From: Pseudacidovorax sp. NFM-22
GTDB lineage: Bacteria > Pseudomonadota > Gammaproteobacteria > Burkholderiales > Burkholderiaceae_C
Direction of reading: 5' to 3'
Assembly: GCF_021401245.1 (NCBI RefSeq)
Contig: NZ_JACBFY010000001.1
Location: 806,001 to 870,000, forward strand
DNA length: 64,000 nt
Below are positions 52,083 to 60,998 of the stretch, piece by piece (the stretch's first letter is position 1; each line of letters begins with the position of its first letter). A model generated the notes under the pieces. That model worked only from the letters and a program-made list of their open reading frames with translations. It was not told the origin of the DNA and did not search any database. The translations under genes and the position numbers were made by a program.

Positions 52083-53723
52083 TCAGCCCCGGCGTTCGTC
52101 AGGCACGACCAGCGGCGCGTCGGGGTCGAACACCGGCTCCGCGCGCTCGCCGGGCGGATGGCCGGCGGGGTGTGCGGTCGTCGATGCCGGAGCAGCCTCG
52201 GCGCCCGGCTCCAGCATCTGCGGCGACACCGGCGGGACCGCCTGCATGGAGGGCTCCGATGATCCCGCTGCCGCGGACGCGTCGCCAGGCCCTGCCGCCA
52301 TCGCCGCGTCTGGCCCGACGGGCACCACCACCGGCTCCGGATCGGGCACCGATTGCCCCAGCGCGAGGATGGCCGCCGCCGTGCGTTCGGCCGCGCCGCG
52401 GTGGCTGCCAGCAAAGCCCAGTGCGGCCTGCGACATCGCGGCGCAACGGCCCTTGTCCGCCACCAGCGACAGCGCATGCACCACGGCCTTCATCATGTCG
52501 TCCACGCGCAGCGCGCCACCGGCCGCGATGGCCAGCTCGGCCGCCTCGGCAAAGTTGAAGGTGGACGGTCCCATCACGATCGGGCAGGCACAGGCCGCGG
52601 CCTCGATCAGGTTCTGGCCACCGAGCGGCGCAAAGCTGCCGCCCAGCAGCGCGGCTTCAGACAGGCCGTAGTACAGCGCCATCTCGCCCAGCGAATCGCC
52701 CAGCCAGATCTCCTCGCCCTCGGGTGCGCCTTCAGCCGTGGAGCGGCGCACGCAGGCAAAGCCGCGCTGCGCGATCAGCTCGGCCACCGCGTCGAAGCGC
52801 TGCGGATGCCGCGGCACGATCAGCCATTGCACATCGCAGGCACGCAGCCGCGGCAGGTGCCGGGCGCGCTCGCCACGCGGGCGGCCCGGGTTGCCGTCGG
52901 CCGCCGCAGCAGGACCGAAGTCGTCGCTCGACGGCGCCGTGGTCCAGAAGTGGCGCAGCGCATCGAGCAGCATCGCCTCCTCGCCGTCGCGCGAGCTGGC
53001 GAACACCACCACCGGCTTGGGCAGGCGCGCGCGCAACGCCTGCGCATGCACCAGCTGCCGCGCATCAGGCTGCGCATCGAACTTGAGGTTGCCGAACACG
53101 CCGCCCAGCTTGGCGCCCAGCGAGACCAGGCGGTGCGCATCGGCCTCGCTCTGCGCCCACACGGCCGCGAGCGAGGCATAGGCCGGCCGCGCCAGCGAGG
53201 ACCAGCGCTCGGCCTTGGCCAGCGACTTCTCGGACAGGCGGGCATTGGCCAGCGTGAGCGGAATGCCCCGTTCGGCGCAGGCCGCCGTCAACTCGGGCCA
53301 GACTTCGGTCTCCATCAGCACGCCGATGCGCGGACGGAAGCGGTCGAGGAAGGCGGCCACGGCCTGGGGCGTGTCCCAGGGCTGCCAGACCTGCACGTCA
53401 CCTTCCTGCAGCAGCTTGGCGCCCTCTTCCCGGCCCGTGGCGGTGCCATGGGTCAGCAGGATGGGCACGCCCGGCAGCTGCCGCCGCAGCTCGGCGATCA
53501 GGATGGCGGCGGCGCGCGTCTCGCCGAGCGAGACGGCATGCACCCAGCAGGCATCGCGGATCTGCAGCGCCGGGTCGTACACGCCGAAGCGCTCCGCCAC
53601 CGCATGGGCATAGCCCGGCTCGGCCTTGGCGCGCTTGCGCAGCTTGCGTTTGAGAAGGGGCTGCGCGAGGCGGGTGAACAGCCCGTAGAGGCGCAGCGCG
53701 GGAGAACGGGAAACGCGCGGCAC
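52083..53723 (-). CDS. waaA: Kdo transferase (3-deoxy-D-manno-octulosonic acid transferase) with C-terminal extension
   Basis: 546 residues; the catalytic part (to about 440) is complete: HAVSLGETRAA with the catalytic Glu, NARLSEKS, VFASSRDGEE, and GGSFAPLGGQNLIEAAACACP IVMGPST. It adds Kdo to lipid A precursor at the inner membrane. Most WaaA proteins end near 420-430, but this one has a further 100 residues rich in Ala, Pro and Glu, probably disordered. The GTG start sits 3 bp from the stop of the phosphomannomutase gene. Confidence 0.92.
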   Translation of the reverse strand: MPRVSRSPALRLYGLFTRLAQPLLKRKLRKRAKAEPGYAHAVAERFGVYDPALQIRDACWVHAVSLGETRAAAILIAELRRQLPGVPILLTHGTATGREEGAKLLQEGDVQVWQPWDTPQAVAAFLDRFRPRIGVLMETEVWPELTAACAERGIPLTLANARLSEKSLAKAERWSSLARPAYASLAAVWAQSEADAHRLVSLGAKLGGVFGNLKFDAQPDARQLVHAQALRARLPKPVVVFASSRDGEEAMLLDALRHFWTTAPSSDDFGPAAAADGNPGRPRGERARHLPRLRACDVQWLIVPRHPQRFDAVAELIAQRGFACVRRSTAEGAPEGEEIWLGDSLGEMALYYGLSEAALLGGSFAPLGGQNLIEAAACACPIVMGPSTFNFAEAAELAIAAGGALRVDDMMKAVVHALSLVADKGRCAAMSQAALGFAGSHRGAAERTAAAILALGQSVPDPEPVVVPVGPDAAMAAGPGDASAAAGSSEPSMQAVPPVSPQMLEPGAEAAPASTTAHPAGHPPGERAEPVFDPDAPLVVPDERRG

Positions 53724-53725
53724 GC

Positions 53726-55108
53726 TCAGTGCGCCGCCTCCGCGAAGCTCGCGTCGGGCTTGACCGACTTGAGCAGCGCCGTCATGGTGGCCTCGATGCG
53801 GTGCAGGGCGTCCTGCGTCTGGCCTTCGAAGCGCAGCACCAGCACCGGCGTGGTGTTGGAGGCGCGCACCAGGCCGAAGCCGTCGGCCCAGTCGACGCGG
53901 ATGCCGTCGATGGTCGAGACCTTGGCGTCGGCGTCGAACTTCGCCTTGGCCTTCATCTCCTCGACCAGCTTGTGCGGCTCACCCTCGTTGCACTTCACGT
54001 TGAGCTCGGGCGTGGAGAAGCTGGTGGGCAGCGCGTTGAGCACCTCGCTGGCGTTCGGATGGGCCGACAGGATCTCCAGCAGGCGGCAGCCGGCGTAGGT
54101 GCCGTCGTCGAAGCCGAACCAGCGCTCCTTGAAGAAGATGTGGCCGCTCATCTCGCCGCCCAGGGGCGAGTCGAGCTCCTTCATCTTGGCCTTGATGAGC
54201 GAGTGGCCGGTCTTGTAGATCAGCGGCTGGCCGCCCGCGGCCTCGATGGCCGGCGCCAGGCGCTGCGTGCACTTGACGTCGTAGACGATGGTGCCGCCCG
54301 GCACGCGCGAGAGCACGTCCTTGGCGAACAGCATCATCTGGCGGTCCGGGAAGATGTTGTTGCCGTCCTTGGTGACGATGCCCAGGCGGTCGCCGTCGCC
54401 GTCGAAGGCCAGGCCCAGTTCGGCGTCGGTGGTCTGCAGGGCCTTGATCAGGTCCTTGAGGTTGTCGGGCTTGCTCGGGTCGGGATGGTGGTTGGGGAAG
54501 TTGCCGTCCACCTCGCTGAACAGCTCGATCACCTCGCAGCCGATGGCGCGGTAGATGGCGGGGGCCGAGGCGCCGGCGATGCCGTTGCCGGAGTCGACCA
54601 CGATCTTGAGCGGGCGCTGCAGCTTGATGTCGCCGGTGATGCGCGCCACGTACGCGGGCAGCACGTCGACCTGGCGGACGCTGCCGCCTTCGGCCAGCTG
54701 GGCGCTGCCGTCTTCCATGACCTTGCGCAGGCCCTGGATCTCGTCGCCGTAGATGGCGCGGCCGGCCAGCACCATCTTGAAGCCGTTGTAGTCCTTCGGG
54801 TTGTGGCTGCCCGTGACCTGGATGCCCGAGGTGCACAGCGTGTTGGCCGCGAAGTACAGCATGGGCGTCGTCACGGCGCCGATGTCGATCACCTCCACCC
54901 CCGTGGCCACCAGGCCGCGGATCAGCGCCTCGGCCAGGCTCGGACCGGACAGGCGGCCATCACGCCCCACGGCCACTGCGCGCTCGCCAGCGGCTCGTGC
55001 GGCGCTGCCGAATGCGCGTCCCAGCGCCTCGGCCACCTCCGCATCCAGGGTGCTCGGCACGATGCCGCGGATGTCGTACGCCTTGAAGATCGAGGGGCTG
55101 AGTTGCAT
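53726..55108 (-). CDS. Phosphomannomutase/phosphoglucomutase
   Basis: 460 residues of the alpha-D-phosphohexomutase family. The phosphoserine is Ser101 in TGSHNPKDYNGFK, the Mg site is FDGDGDR, and the sugar loop is GGEMSGHIFF. It interconverts hexose-6-phosphates and -1-phosphates for LPS or exopolysaccharide sugars. The start ATG 55108 fits the family opening (LSPSIFKAYDIRGIVP). It is followed directly by waaA, suggesting a joint role in LPS synthesis. Confidence 0.93.
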   Translation of the reverse strand: MQLSPSIFKAYDIRGIVPSTLDAEVAEALGRAFGSAARAAGERAVAVGRDGRLSGPSLAEALIRGLVATGVEVIDIGAVTTPMLYFAANTLCTSGIQVTGSHNPKDYNGFKMVLAGRAIYGDEIQGLRKVMEDGSAQLAEGGSVRQVDVLPAYVARITGDIKLQRPLKIVVDSGNGIAGASAPAIYRAIGCEVIELFSEVDGNFPNHHPDPSKPDNLKDLIKALQTTDAELGLAFDGDGDRLGIVTKDGNNIFPDRQMMLFAKDVLSRVPGGTIVYDVKCTQRLAPAIEAAGGQPLIYKTGHSLIKAKMKELDSPLGGEMSGHIFFKERWFGFDDGTYAGCRLLEILSAHPNASEVLNALPTSFSTPELNVKCNEGEPHKLVEEMKAKAKFDADAKVSTIDGIRVDWADGFGLVRASNTTPVLVLRFEGQTQDALHRIEATMTALLKSVKPDASFAEAAH

Positions 55109-55220
55109 GGCAGGGAGGGGGAGGAAATGACAACAAAAGTGACGGCGGCGATTGTAGGCACCGCCCCTCGCGGCTCGCATGTCCGGAAATGGCGCATTTG
55201 GGTGGCTTCGCACAGGTAGC

Positions 55221-56759
55221 ATGCCCTGCATGAACACCCGGCCCGACGCCTTGGCGGATACCGAAGGCGACGCCTGTTACCTGGCGTTGAAGACGCGCGA
55301 CGCACGCTTCGACGGCGCCTTCTTCACGGCCGTGACGAGCACCGGCATCTACTGCCGGCCGGTGTGCCGCGTGCGCCTGCCGCGGCGCGAGAACTGCTGC
55401 TTCTACCGGCACGCGGCGCAGGCCGAGGCGGCGGGCTTCCGGCCTTGCCTGCGCTGCCGGCCCGAATTGGCGCCGCGCGCCGGCGGTGCGCCGGCATGGA
55501 GCACCGAGGATGCCTCGCGCATCCTCGCGCGGCAGGCCGCCCGCCTGATGGACGAGCCCGAACTGTGGGCGGACGACGCCGACGCGCAGCCCGGCCGCAT
55601 GGTGGCCCGCATGGCCGAGCGCCTGGGCGTGAGCGACCGCCACCTGCGCCGGCTGTTCGAGGCCGAATTCGGCGTCTCGCCGCTGCAGTACCTGCAGACG
55701 CGGCGCCTGCTGGCCGCCAAGCAGTTGCTGGCCGACACGCGACTGCCCGTGGCCGAGGTGGCCCGGGCCAGCGGCTTCGGCAGCGTGCGGCGCTTCAATG
55801 CCGCCTTTGCCGAGCGCTACGGCCTGAACCCGCGCGACCTGCGCCGCGCCCGCGAGGGCGAGGCCCAGGGCGACGTCGGCGGCGCCTCGCTCACGGTGCG
55901 GCTGGGCTTCCGCCCGCCCTACGACCTGGCGACGCTGCGCGAATTCCTGGGCCGCCGCGCCCTGGCCGGCGTGGAGCGGCTCGACGCCGATGGCCGCTTC
56001 GTCCGCACGGTGCGCATTGGCGCGCAGACCGGCTGGCTGGCACTGGGCTTCGACCTGCCGGCCTCGCAGGTTCGACTCACGCTCGCCGAATCGCTGGCGC
56101 CCGTGCTGCCGATCCTTGCCAGCCGCGTGCGCGCGCTGCTCGACCTCGATGCCGACCCAGCCGCCATCCATGCCGTGCTGGGCCCGCACTTCCCCGCCGC
56201 CGAAGGCCTGCGCGTGCCGGGCACGCTCGACGGCTTCGAGCTGGCGGTGCGCGCCGTGCTGGGCCAGCAGATCACCGTGGCCGCCGCCCGCACGCTGGGC
56301 AGCCGGCTGGTGCAGGCGCTGGGCGAGCCCGTCGCCACGCCTTTCGAGGGGCTGGATCGCCTGTTCCCCACACCTGCCGCACTGGCGGCCGTCGATGGCG
56401 AAACACTCGGCCGGCTGGGCCTGGTGCGCCAGCGGCAGGCCGCCCTGCGCGCATTGGCCGAAGCCGTGCTGGACGGCCGGCTGGCGCTGCATGCCGGCGC
56501 CGAGCCCCAGCGCACCTGCGCCGCCCTGCAGGCCCTGCCCGGCATCGGCGCCTGGACCGCGCAGTACATCGCCATGCGCGCACTGCGCTGGCCCGACGCC
56601 TTTCCCGCCGGCGACATCGCGCTGCAGAAGGCCCTGGGCGTGACCCAGGCCCGCGCCGCCGAGGCCGCGTCGCAGGCCTGGCGGCCGTGGCGCAGCTACG
56701 CGGTGCTCGCCGCCTGGCACGGCCTGGCCGCGCCTCCCTCCACGAAGGACCTCTCATGA
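55221..56759 (+). CDS. alkA: Ada-AlkA fusion: DNA repair regulator and 3-methyladenine glycosylase
   Basis: About 512 residues. Domain order: Ada zinc/methyl-acceptor domain (GIYCRPVC, then FRPCLRCRPE, four Cys), AraC helix-turn-helix (VARASGFGSVRRFNAAFAER YG), AlkA N-terminal domain and HhH-GPD glycosylase. The HhH hairpin is LQALPGIGAWTAQYIAMRAL and the catalytic Asp is in FPAGDIALQKALG. It combines alkylation sensing with excision of 3-alkylated purines. AGG precedes ATG 55221; a second ATG at 55230 is possible. Overlaps ogt (ATGA). Confidence 0.92.
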   Translation: MPCMNTRPDALADTEGDACYLALKTRDARFDGAFFTAVTSTGIYCRPVCRVRLPRRENCCFYRHAAQAEAAGFRPCLRCRPELAPRAGGAPAWSTEDASRILARQAARLMDEPELWADDADAQPGRMVARMAERLGVSDRHLRRLFEAEFGVSPLQYLQTRRLLAAKQLLADTRLPVAEVARASGFGSVRRFNAAFAERYGLNPRDLRRAREGEAQGDVGGASLTVRLGFRPPYDLATLREFLGRRALAGVERLDADGRFVRTVRIGAQTGWLALGFDLPASQVRLTLAESLAPVLPILASRVRALLDLDADPAAIHAVLGPHFPAAEGLRVPGTLDGFELAVRAVLGQQITVAAARTLGSRLVQALGEPVATPFEGLDRLFPTPAALAAVDGETLGRLGLVRQRQAALRALAEAVLDGRLALHAGAEPQRTCAALQALPGIGAWTAQYIAMRALRWPDAFPAGDIALQKALGVTQARAAEAASQAWRPWRSYAVLAAWHGLAAPPSTKDLS

Positions 56760-57349
56760 TTCCTGTCCCTTTCCGCGCCCGCCCCGTCGCGCTGCGCACC
56801 TGCCACATCGACACGCCTCTCGGCGGCGTGCTGCTGGCCGCCAGCGCCGACGGCCTGGCCGGCCTGTGGTTCGACGCACAGCGCCACCATCCCGACACCA
56901 CCGGCTGGGAGCCCGATCCGGGCCATGCGCTCCTGCAGGACGCCGCCGGTCAGTTGCAGGACTACCTGGCAGGCCGGCGGACCGGCTTCGAGCTGCCGCT
57001 GGACCTGTCGCGCGGCACGCCTTTCCAGCAGGCGGTGTGGCGCGCCCTGCTCGCGATTCCACGTGGCGGCACGCACAGCTACGGCGCCCTGGGCCTCGCG
57101 CTCGGTCGGCCGGCCGCCATGCGCGCCGTCGGGGCCGCCGTGGGGCGCAATCCGGTCAGTGTGATCGTGCCCTGCCACCGGGTCATCGGCGCGGACGGCA
57201 GCCTGACCGGCTACGCGGGCGGGCTGGAGCGCAAGCGCGCGCTGCTCACGCTGGAAGGCGTCGCGCTGCCACCGGAGGACCGAGGGCCGACCGCGAGGCG
57301 GGTCGGCAACGCCCCGACCGCGCGCGAGCGAACGCAGGAGGTGGCGTGA
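56756..57349 (+). CDS. ogt: Methylated-DNA-protein cysteine methyltransferase
   Basis: 197 residues with the acceptor site IVPCHRVIG and the DNA-binding GTPFQQAVWRALLAIPRGGT HSYG. It removes methyl groups from O6-methylguanine in a one-time reaction. Coupled to the Ada-AlkA gene upstream (ATGA) and to the DMT gene downstream (GTGA). About 25 extra residues follow the usual end, Arg- and Thr-rich. Confidence 0.95.
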   Translation: MIPVPFRARPVALRTCHIDTPLGGVLLAASADGLAGLWFDAQRHHPDTTGWEPDPGHALLQDAAGQLQDYLAGRRTGFELPLDLSRGTPFQQAVWRALLAIPRGGTHSYGALGLALGRPAAMRAVGAAVGRNPVSVIVPCHRVIGADGSLTGYAGGLERKRALLTLEGVALPPEDRGPTARRVGNAPTARERTQEVA

Positions 57350-58260
57350 GTCCGCCGCGTTCTGCATCACGCCCCTGGCTGATCGACCTCGTGCTGCTGG
57401 CGGCGCTGTGGGGCGCCTCCTTCCTCTTCATGCGCGTCGGGGCCGCCGAGTTCGGCGCGCTGCCGGTGGCGGCCATGCGCGTCGGCATCGCCGCGCTGGT
57501 GCTGGTGCCGCTGGTGCTGCTGCGTGGCCAGGGCGCCGACCTGCGCCGCCACTGGCGGGTGACCAGCGGCGTGGGCATGCTCAATTCGGGCCTGCCCTTC
57601 GCGCTCTTCTCCTTCGCTCTGCTGACCATTCCCACCGGCCTGGCGGCGGTGATCAACGCCACGGTGCCGATGTTCGGCGCGCTGGTGGCGTGGGCCGTCT
57701 TCGGCGACCGGCCGGACGGCTCGCGGGCACTGGGGCTGGTGGTCGGCTTCGTGGGCGTGGCGCTGCTGGCCAGCGGCTCCACCGGCCTGCACACCGGCGC
57801 GGGCGACTGGCGCACGCTGTGGGCCGTGCTGGCCTGCCTGGGCGCCTGCCTCTGCTATGGCCTGTCGGCCAGCGCGGCCCGGCGCTGGCTGCAGCCGGTG
57901 CCGCCGCTGGTCAATGCCGCGGGCAGCCAGATCGGCGCGACGGCCCTGCTGGTGGTGCCCGCCACACTCAGCTGGCCCAGCCAGATGCCCGGCCTGCGCG
58001 CCTGGCTGGCCCTGGTGGCCCTGGGCGTGGCCTGCACCGGGCTGGCCTACATCCTGTTCTTCCGCCTGATCGCCCGCGCGGGGCCGGCCAAGGCGCTGAC
58101 CGTGACCTTCCTGGTGCCGGTGTTCGCCGTCTTCTACGGCTGGCTGCTGCTGGGCGAGCGGGTGACGGCCTGGATGCTGGGATGCGCGCTGGTGATCGTG
58201 TGCGGGGTGGCGCTGTCGAGCGGGCTGGTGCGGCTGCCGCGGTGGAGACGCGCTGCTTAG
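57346..58260 (+). CDS. DMT-superfamily (EamA) exporter
   Basis: 304 residues with ten hydrophobic helices in two EamA halves (LIDLVLLAALWGASFLFMRV at the start; LACLGACLCYGLSASAARRW mid-protein). GTG 57346 overlaps the ogt stop and has GGAGG just before. Probably exports small metabolites; substrate unknown. The stop codon TAG (58258-58260) is the first three bases of a MITE-like element, so the native C-terminus may have been changed by insertion. Confidence 0.9.
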   Translation: MSPPRSASRPWLIDLVLLAALWGASFLFMRVGAAEFGALPVAAMRVGIAALVLVPLVLLRGQGADLRRHWRVTSGVGMLNSGLPFALFSFALLTIPTGLAAVINATVPMFGALVAWAVFGDRPDGSRALGLVVGFVGVALLASGSTGLHTGAGDWRTLWAVLACLGACLCYGLSASAARRWLQPVPPLVNAAGSQIGATALLVVPATLSWPSQMPGLRAWLALVALGVACTGLAYILFFRLIARAGPAKALTVTFLVPVFAVFYGWLLLGERVTAWMLGCALVIVCGVALSSGLVRLPRWRRAA

Positions 58261-58423
58261 GGACGCTCTTCACGAATGCGCGCGCCGTGGGCATCTGCGG
58301 ACTCGGGCGATCTGCGTCGTTGCAAATGCTCGCAATAGCCGGGCTATTGCTGCGCTTTGCGCCTCGCAGCGCATCCCGATCCGCAGCGCCGACTTGCCGC
58401 TCGATTCGTGAAGCGCATCCCTA
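58258..58423. mobile_element. 166-bp MITE-like element with 20-bp terminal inverted repeats
   Basis: Left end TAGGGACGCTCTTCACGAAT (58258-58277) and the complement of the right end, TAGGGATGCGCTTCACGAAT (58404-58423), match at 18 of 20 positions. In the middle lies a perfect 19-bp palindrome GCAATAGCCGGGCTATTGC (58332-58350). No ORF of note is inside. Size, terminal repeats and non-coding content fit a non-autonomous transposable element. A clear target duplication is not seen. Confidence 0.75.
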
Positions 58424-58514
58424 GGGTCTCGGCCGGATCGGCCAGCACATCGACAAAGTCGTGAAGCGGGGCTGCGTGACACAATCATGCTACAGCCCAT
58501 CGGAGCGCCCTCCC

Positions 58515-58799
58515 ATGTCCACCACCACCATCCGCCTTGAAGAACAGCTGAAGGCGCGCATCGCCCAGGCGGCAGCGCGCGCCGGCAAATCGCCACACGC
58601 CTTCATCCTCGACGCGCTGGCGAACACCGTCGAACACGACGAGATCGATGCCGAAATGCACCGCATCGCCGAAGAGCGTTGGGCGAAGGTTCAGCGCACA
58701 GGGGCAACGGTGCCCTGGTCGGAAGCCAAGGCCTACATCCAGGCACGGGCCGCCGGGCAGAAGGCCGCTCGCCCGTCCGCCCGCAAGACGCCACGCTGA
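58515..58799 (+). CDS. Ribbon-helix-helix antitoxin
   Basis: 94 residues. The N-terminal TTTIRLEEQLKARIAQAAAR AGKSPHAFILDAL is a CopG-type ribbon-helix-helix, and the basic C-terminus would wrap the toxin. It precedes a ParE/RelE-like gene by 8 bp. As in other type II systems, it should repress its own operon and neutralise the toxin. It lies 91 bp from the MITE-like element. Confidence 0.85.
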   Translation: MSTTTIRLEEQLKARIAQAAARAGKSPHAFILDALANTVEHDEIDAEMHRIAEERWAKVQRTGATVPWSEAKAYIQARAAGQKAARPSARKTPR

Positions 58800-58807
58800 A
58801 CGTCGCC

Positions 58808-59101
58808 GTGACCCGTATCGAACTGGCGCCCGAGGTGCTGGACGATCTGGAGCGTTTCGTCGAACACCTTGAGCAGCACAGCGCTGACGGACCACGTGAG
58901 CGGATGCAGGAGATCCTCGAAGCCTTCGACGTCCTCGCACACAGCCCAGCCATTGGCCGTCCGGTCAAGGACGGCAAGCGTGAACTCGTCATCGGCAAGG
59001 GCAGCCGTGGGTATGTGGCGCTGTACCGGTACGTCGCCTCCGTCGACACCATCTTCGTCCTTGCACTGCGGGCCCAACGGGAGTCCGGGTTCAAGCATTG
59101 A
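58808..59101 (+). CDS. ParE/RelE-superfamily toxin
   Basis: 97 residues. The start is GTG 58808, eight bases after the antitoxin stop. IELAPEVLDDLERFVEHLEQ HSA, then HSPAIGRPVKDGKRELVIGK GSRGYVALYRYV and VFVLALRAQRESGF are typical of the plasmid-stabilisation (ParE/RelE) fold. The conserved arginines (GRP, QRE) suit either ribosome- or gyrase-directed toxicity; sequence alone does not decide. The pair looks intact. Confidence 0.85.
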   Translation: MTRIELAPEVLDDLERFVEHLEQHSADGPRERMQEILEAFDVLAHSPAIGRPVKDGKRELVIGKGSRGYVALYRYVASVDTIFVLALRAQRESGFKH

Positions 59102-59141
59102 GAAAGACGCTCACACTTTGGCAACCGGGCCCGCGCGCCAG

Positions 59142-59594
59142 TCAGTCCGACCGGGCGCGGCGCCGCCCGCGCCACAGGTGCCAGGGCAGCGCCGCGGTAA
59201 CGGCCAGGCCCAGCGCGACATGGGCGACATGCACGCCGTCGCGCCATTCCTCCGCGCCGTAGAGCAGTGCCAACGCCGTCAGCGCCGCCGCCGCGAACAG
59301 GCCCAGGGCGCAGGCCCCGGCAGCGCGGTTGCGCCGCGCCTTCCAGGCCACCACCACGTGATGCGGCAGCACGCTGCCCAGTGCCACCAGACTGAGCGCA
59401 CCGGTGAGCCCATGCACGATCCACCATGCCGTGAGCTGCGGCGGCAGCCAGTGCCATGCATCCAGCAGCAGGAACCAGCCCACGCCCGAGGCGGCGCACA
59501 GTCCGAGCACCCCGTACAGGCTGCGCCGCTGCCAGCGCGGCAGGCGGCCGATGCGGCTGGCGTGTGGCCGGCCTTGCCGCGTCACAGCACCCAT
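59142..59594 (-). CDS. Four-helix membrane protein with histidine pairs (putative b-type cytochrome)
   Basis: 150 residues with four membrane helices (about 28-48, 58-80, 93-113, 122-142). Histidines occur at helix positions suited to haem ligation: WWIVHGLTGALS, VLPHHVVVAWK, GVHVAHVALGL, PWHLWRG. Its start overlaps the ApbE stop by 13 bp, so it is the last gene of the Fur-box operon. A role as membrane electron donor to the flavinylated protein is inferred. Confidence 0.7.
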   Translation of the reverse strand: MGAVTRQGRPHASRIGRLPRWQRRSLYGVLGLCAASGVGWFLLLDAWHWLPPQLTAWWIVHGLTGALSLVALGSVLPHHVVVAWKARRNRAAGACALGLFAAAALTALALLYGAEEWRDGVHVAHVALGLAVTAALPWHLWRGRRRARSD

Positions 59595-60469
59595 CCTTGC
59601 GCACCGAAGGCCGCCAGGCAGCCGTGGGCCTGGGCGCCGCCCAGCGCCAGCACCTTGGTCAGGCCGTCGGCCAGCGCGCAGGTGGGCGCCACCACGGTGT
59701 AGTTGGCGCTGCCGGCCAGCGCCTGCCCGCTGCGCGGGTCAACGATGGCGGACCGCAGGGGCTGGGCCTGAAGGCGCGCGCCGGCACCGGGCGCCGAGGT
59801 GGCGACCGCGCCATCGGCCAGGTCCCCCAGGTGCCTCAGCCGGCCGGGCGCTGACGGATCACGCACATGGATGGGCTGGGGCACCGGGCCCAGCACACGC
59901 AGGTCGCCGCCTGCGTTGACCCGGCCCTGGCGGATGCCCGCCGCGCGCAGCGCCGCCACGGCGCGATCCACGGCATGGCCCTTGGCGATGCCGCCCAGGT
60001 CGAGGCGCACCGGCGCGCCCACCCGCACCCGCGCGGCGGGCAGGAGCTGCAGCCCCCCCTGGCTGGCCCCCGGCCGGCCCGCATCCGCCGCACAGTCGAA
60101 AAGTCCCGCGGACGCGTGGTGGAGGCGAGCGGCCAGGGCCAGCACCTCCCAGGTCCAGGGGTCGATCGCCAGCACCGCGCCAGCCGCGGCCGTGGCGATG
60201 CGGCAGAGGTCCGAATCCGGCCGGTGCGGCGACATGCGGGCCTCCACGCGTTCGATGGCGGCATAGGCCGCCTCCACGGCGCCCAGCACCTCGGCGGCCG
60301 ACACGCCGGCCGCCGGCTCGGCCATGACTTCGACATAGGTGCCCATCGCCGGCCGGCAGCGGCGGACAGGGGCCACAGCCGGCACCGGCACGGCCGCGCC
60401 ATGGCGACCTGCACGCGGCGATGGAGCGCGCACTGCCTGGGCGCTAGCGGCCACGCAGCACCTGCCCAT
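59582..60469 (-). CDS. apbE: FAD:protein FMN transferase (ApbE family)
   Basis: 295 residues from ATG 60469, overlapping the FMN-binding gene by 26 bp (an upstream ATG at 60496 is possible). Family motifs are present: AMGTYVEVMAE, HHASAGLFDCAADAG, LDLGGIAKGHAVDRAVA, VNAGGDLRVLG and a late VDPRSGQAL. ApbE enzymes attach FMN to a Thr or Ser of a target protein outside the cytoplasm. The neighbour carries the matching SGAT site, so the pair is probably enzyme and substrate. Confidence 0.88.
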   Translation of the reverse strand: MGRCCVAASAQAVRAPSPRAGRHGAAVPVPAVAPVRRCRPAMGTYVEVMAEPAAGVSAAEVLGAVEAAYAAIERVEARMSPHRPDSDLCRIATAAAGAVLAIDPWTWEVLALAARLHHASAGLFDCAADAGRPGASQGGLQLLPAARVRVGAPVRLDLGGIAKGHAVDRAVAALRAAGIRQGRVNAGGDLRVLGPVPQPIHVRDPSAPGRLRHLGDLADGAVATSAPGAGARLQAQPLRSAIVDPRSGQALAGSANYTVVAPTCALADGLTKVLALGGAQAHGCLAAFGAQGWVL

Positions 60470-60998
60470 ACACCGCCAGCACGCGCTTGACGCCATCGGT
60501 CAGGTGCTTGGCCGACAGCGTGGCCCCGGAGATGTTCTCCACGTCCTTGCCGAGCTTGAGCGGGGCGGCGCCATCCTTGCCCTCGAACTGGTGCAGCCAC
60601 TGCGGCTCGGCCACCTCGTAGCCGTAGGACTCGTGGTACTCCAGCACCTCCACGCGGCGCACGCGGCCCTGGGCGTCCAGCGCCACGGCGTAGGTGATCA
60701 TCTCGTGCTTGCCCACCACCTCGTCCACCACGAACCAGCCGCCATCGGCGGCCTTCCAGATGCGGTTGCCCTGGAAGGGATGGGCCACGGACGAGGCCGC
60801 GCGCACCTCGTCCTGCTGGGCCGGCGTCAGGGCCACCGGAAAGGCCGTGAGCGCCTGGCTGCCGAACAGGTCGCGCTGGGCCTGCTCGACCGACACGTAG
60901 ATGCGGGCCGCCGCATAGACCGGCGCCGTGGGCGCCAGCGCCGCGCCCAGCGCCGCCAGCGGCATCAGCGCGGCCGGCTTCCATTGCATGCGCGTCAT
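60444..60998 (-). CDS. FMN-binding domain protein, flavinylation target
   Basis: 184 residues: a signal peptide (AALMPLAALGAALAPTAPVY AAA) and one FMN-binding (NosR/RnfG-type) domain. ENISGATLSAKHLTDGVKRV contains the SGAT motif; Thr160 is the predicted site for covalent FMN. ATG 60998 overlaps the upstream gene's stop (ATGA). As a soluble periplasmic one-flavin carrier it would move electrons between a membrane donor and an acceptor. The operon's Fur-box-like site points to iron metabolism. Confidence 0.85.
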   Translation of the reverse strand: MTRMQWKPAALMPLAALGAALAPTAPVYAAARIYVSVEQAQRDLFGSQALTAFPVALTPAQQDEVRAASSVAHPFQGNRIWKAADGGWFVVDEVVGKHEMITYAVALDAQGRVRRVEVLEYHESYGYEVAEPQWLHQFEGKDGAAPLKLGKDVENISGATLSAKHLTDGVKRVLAVYGQVLRGR

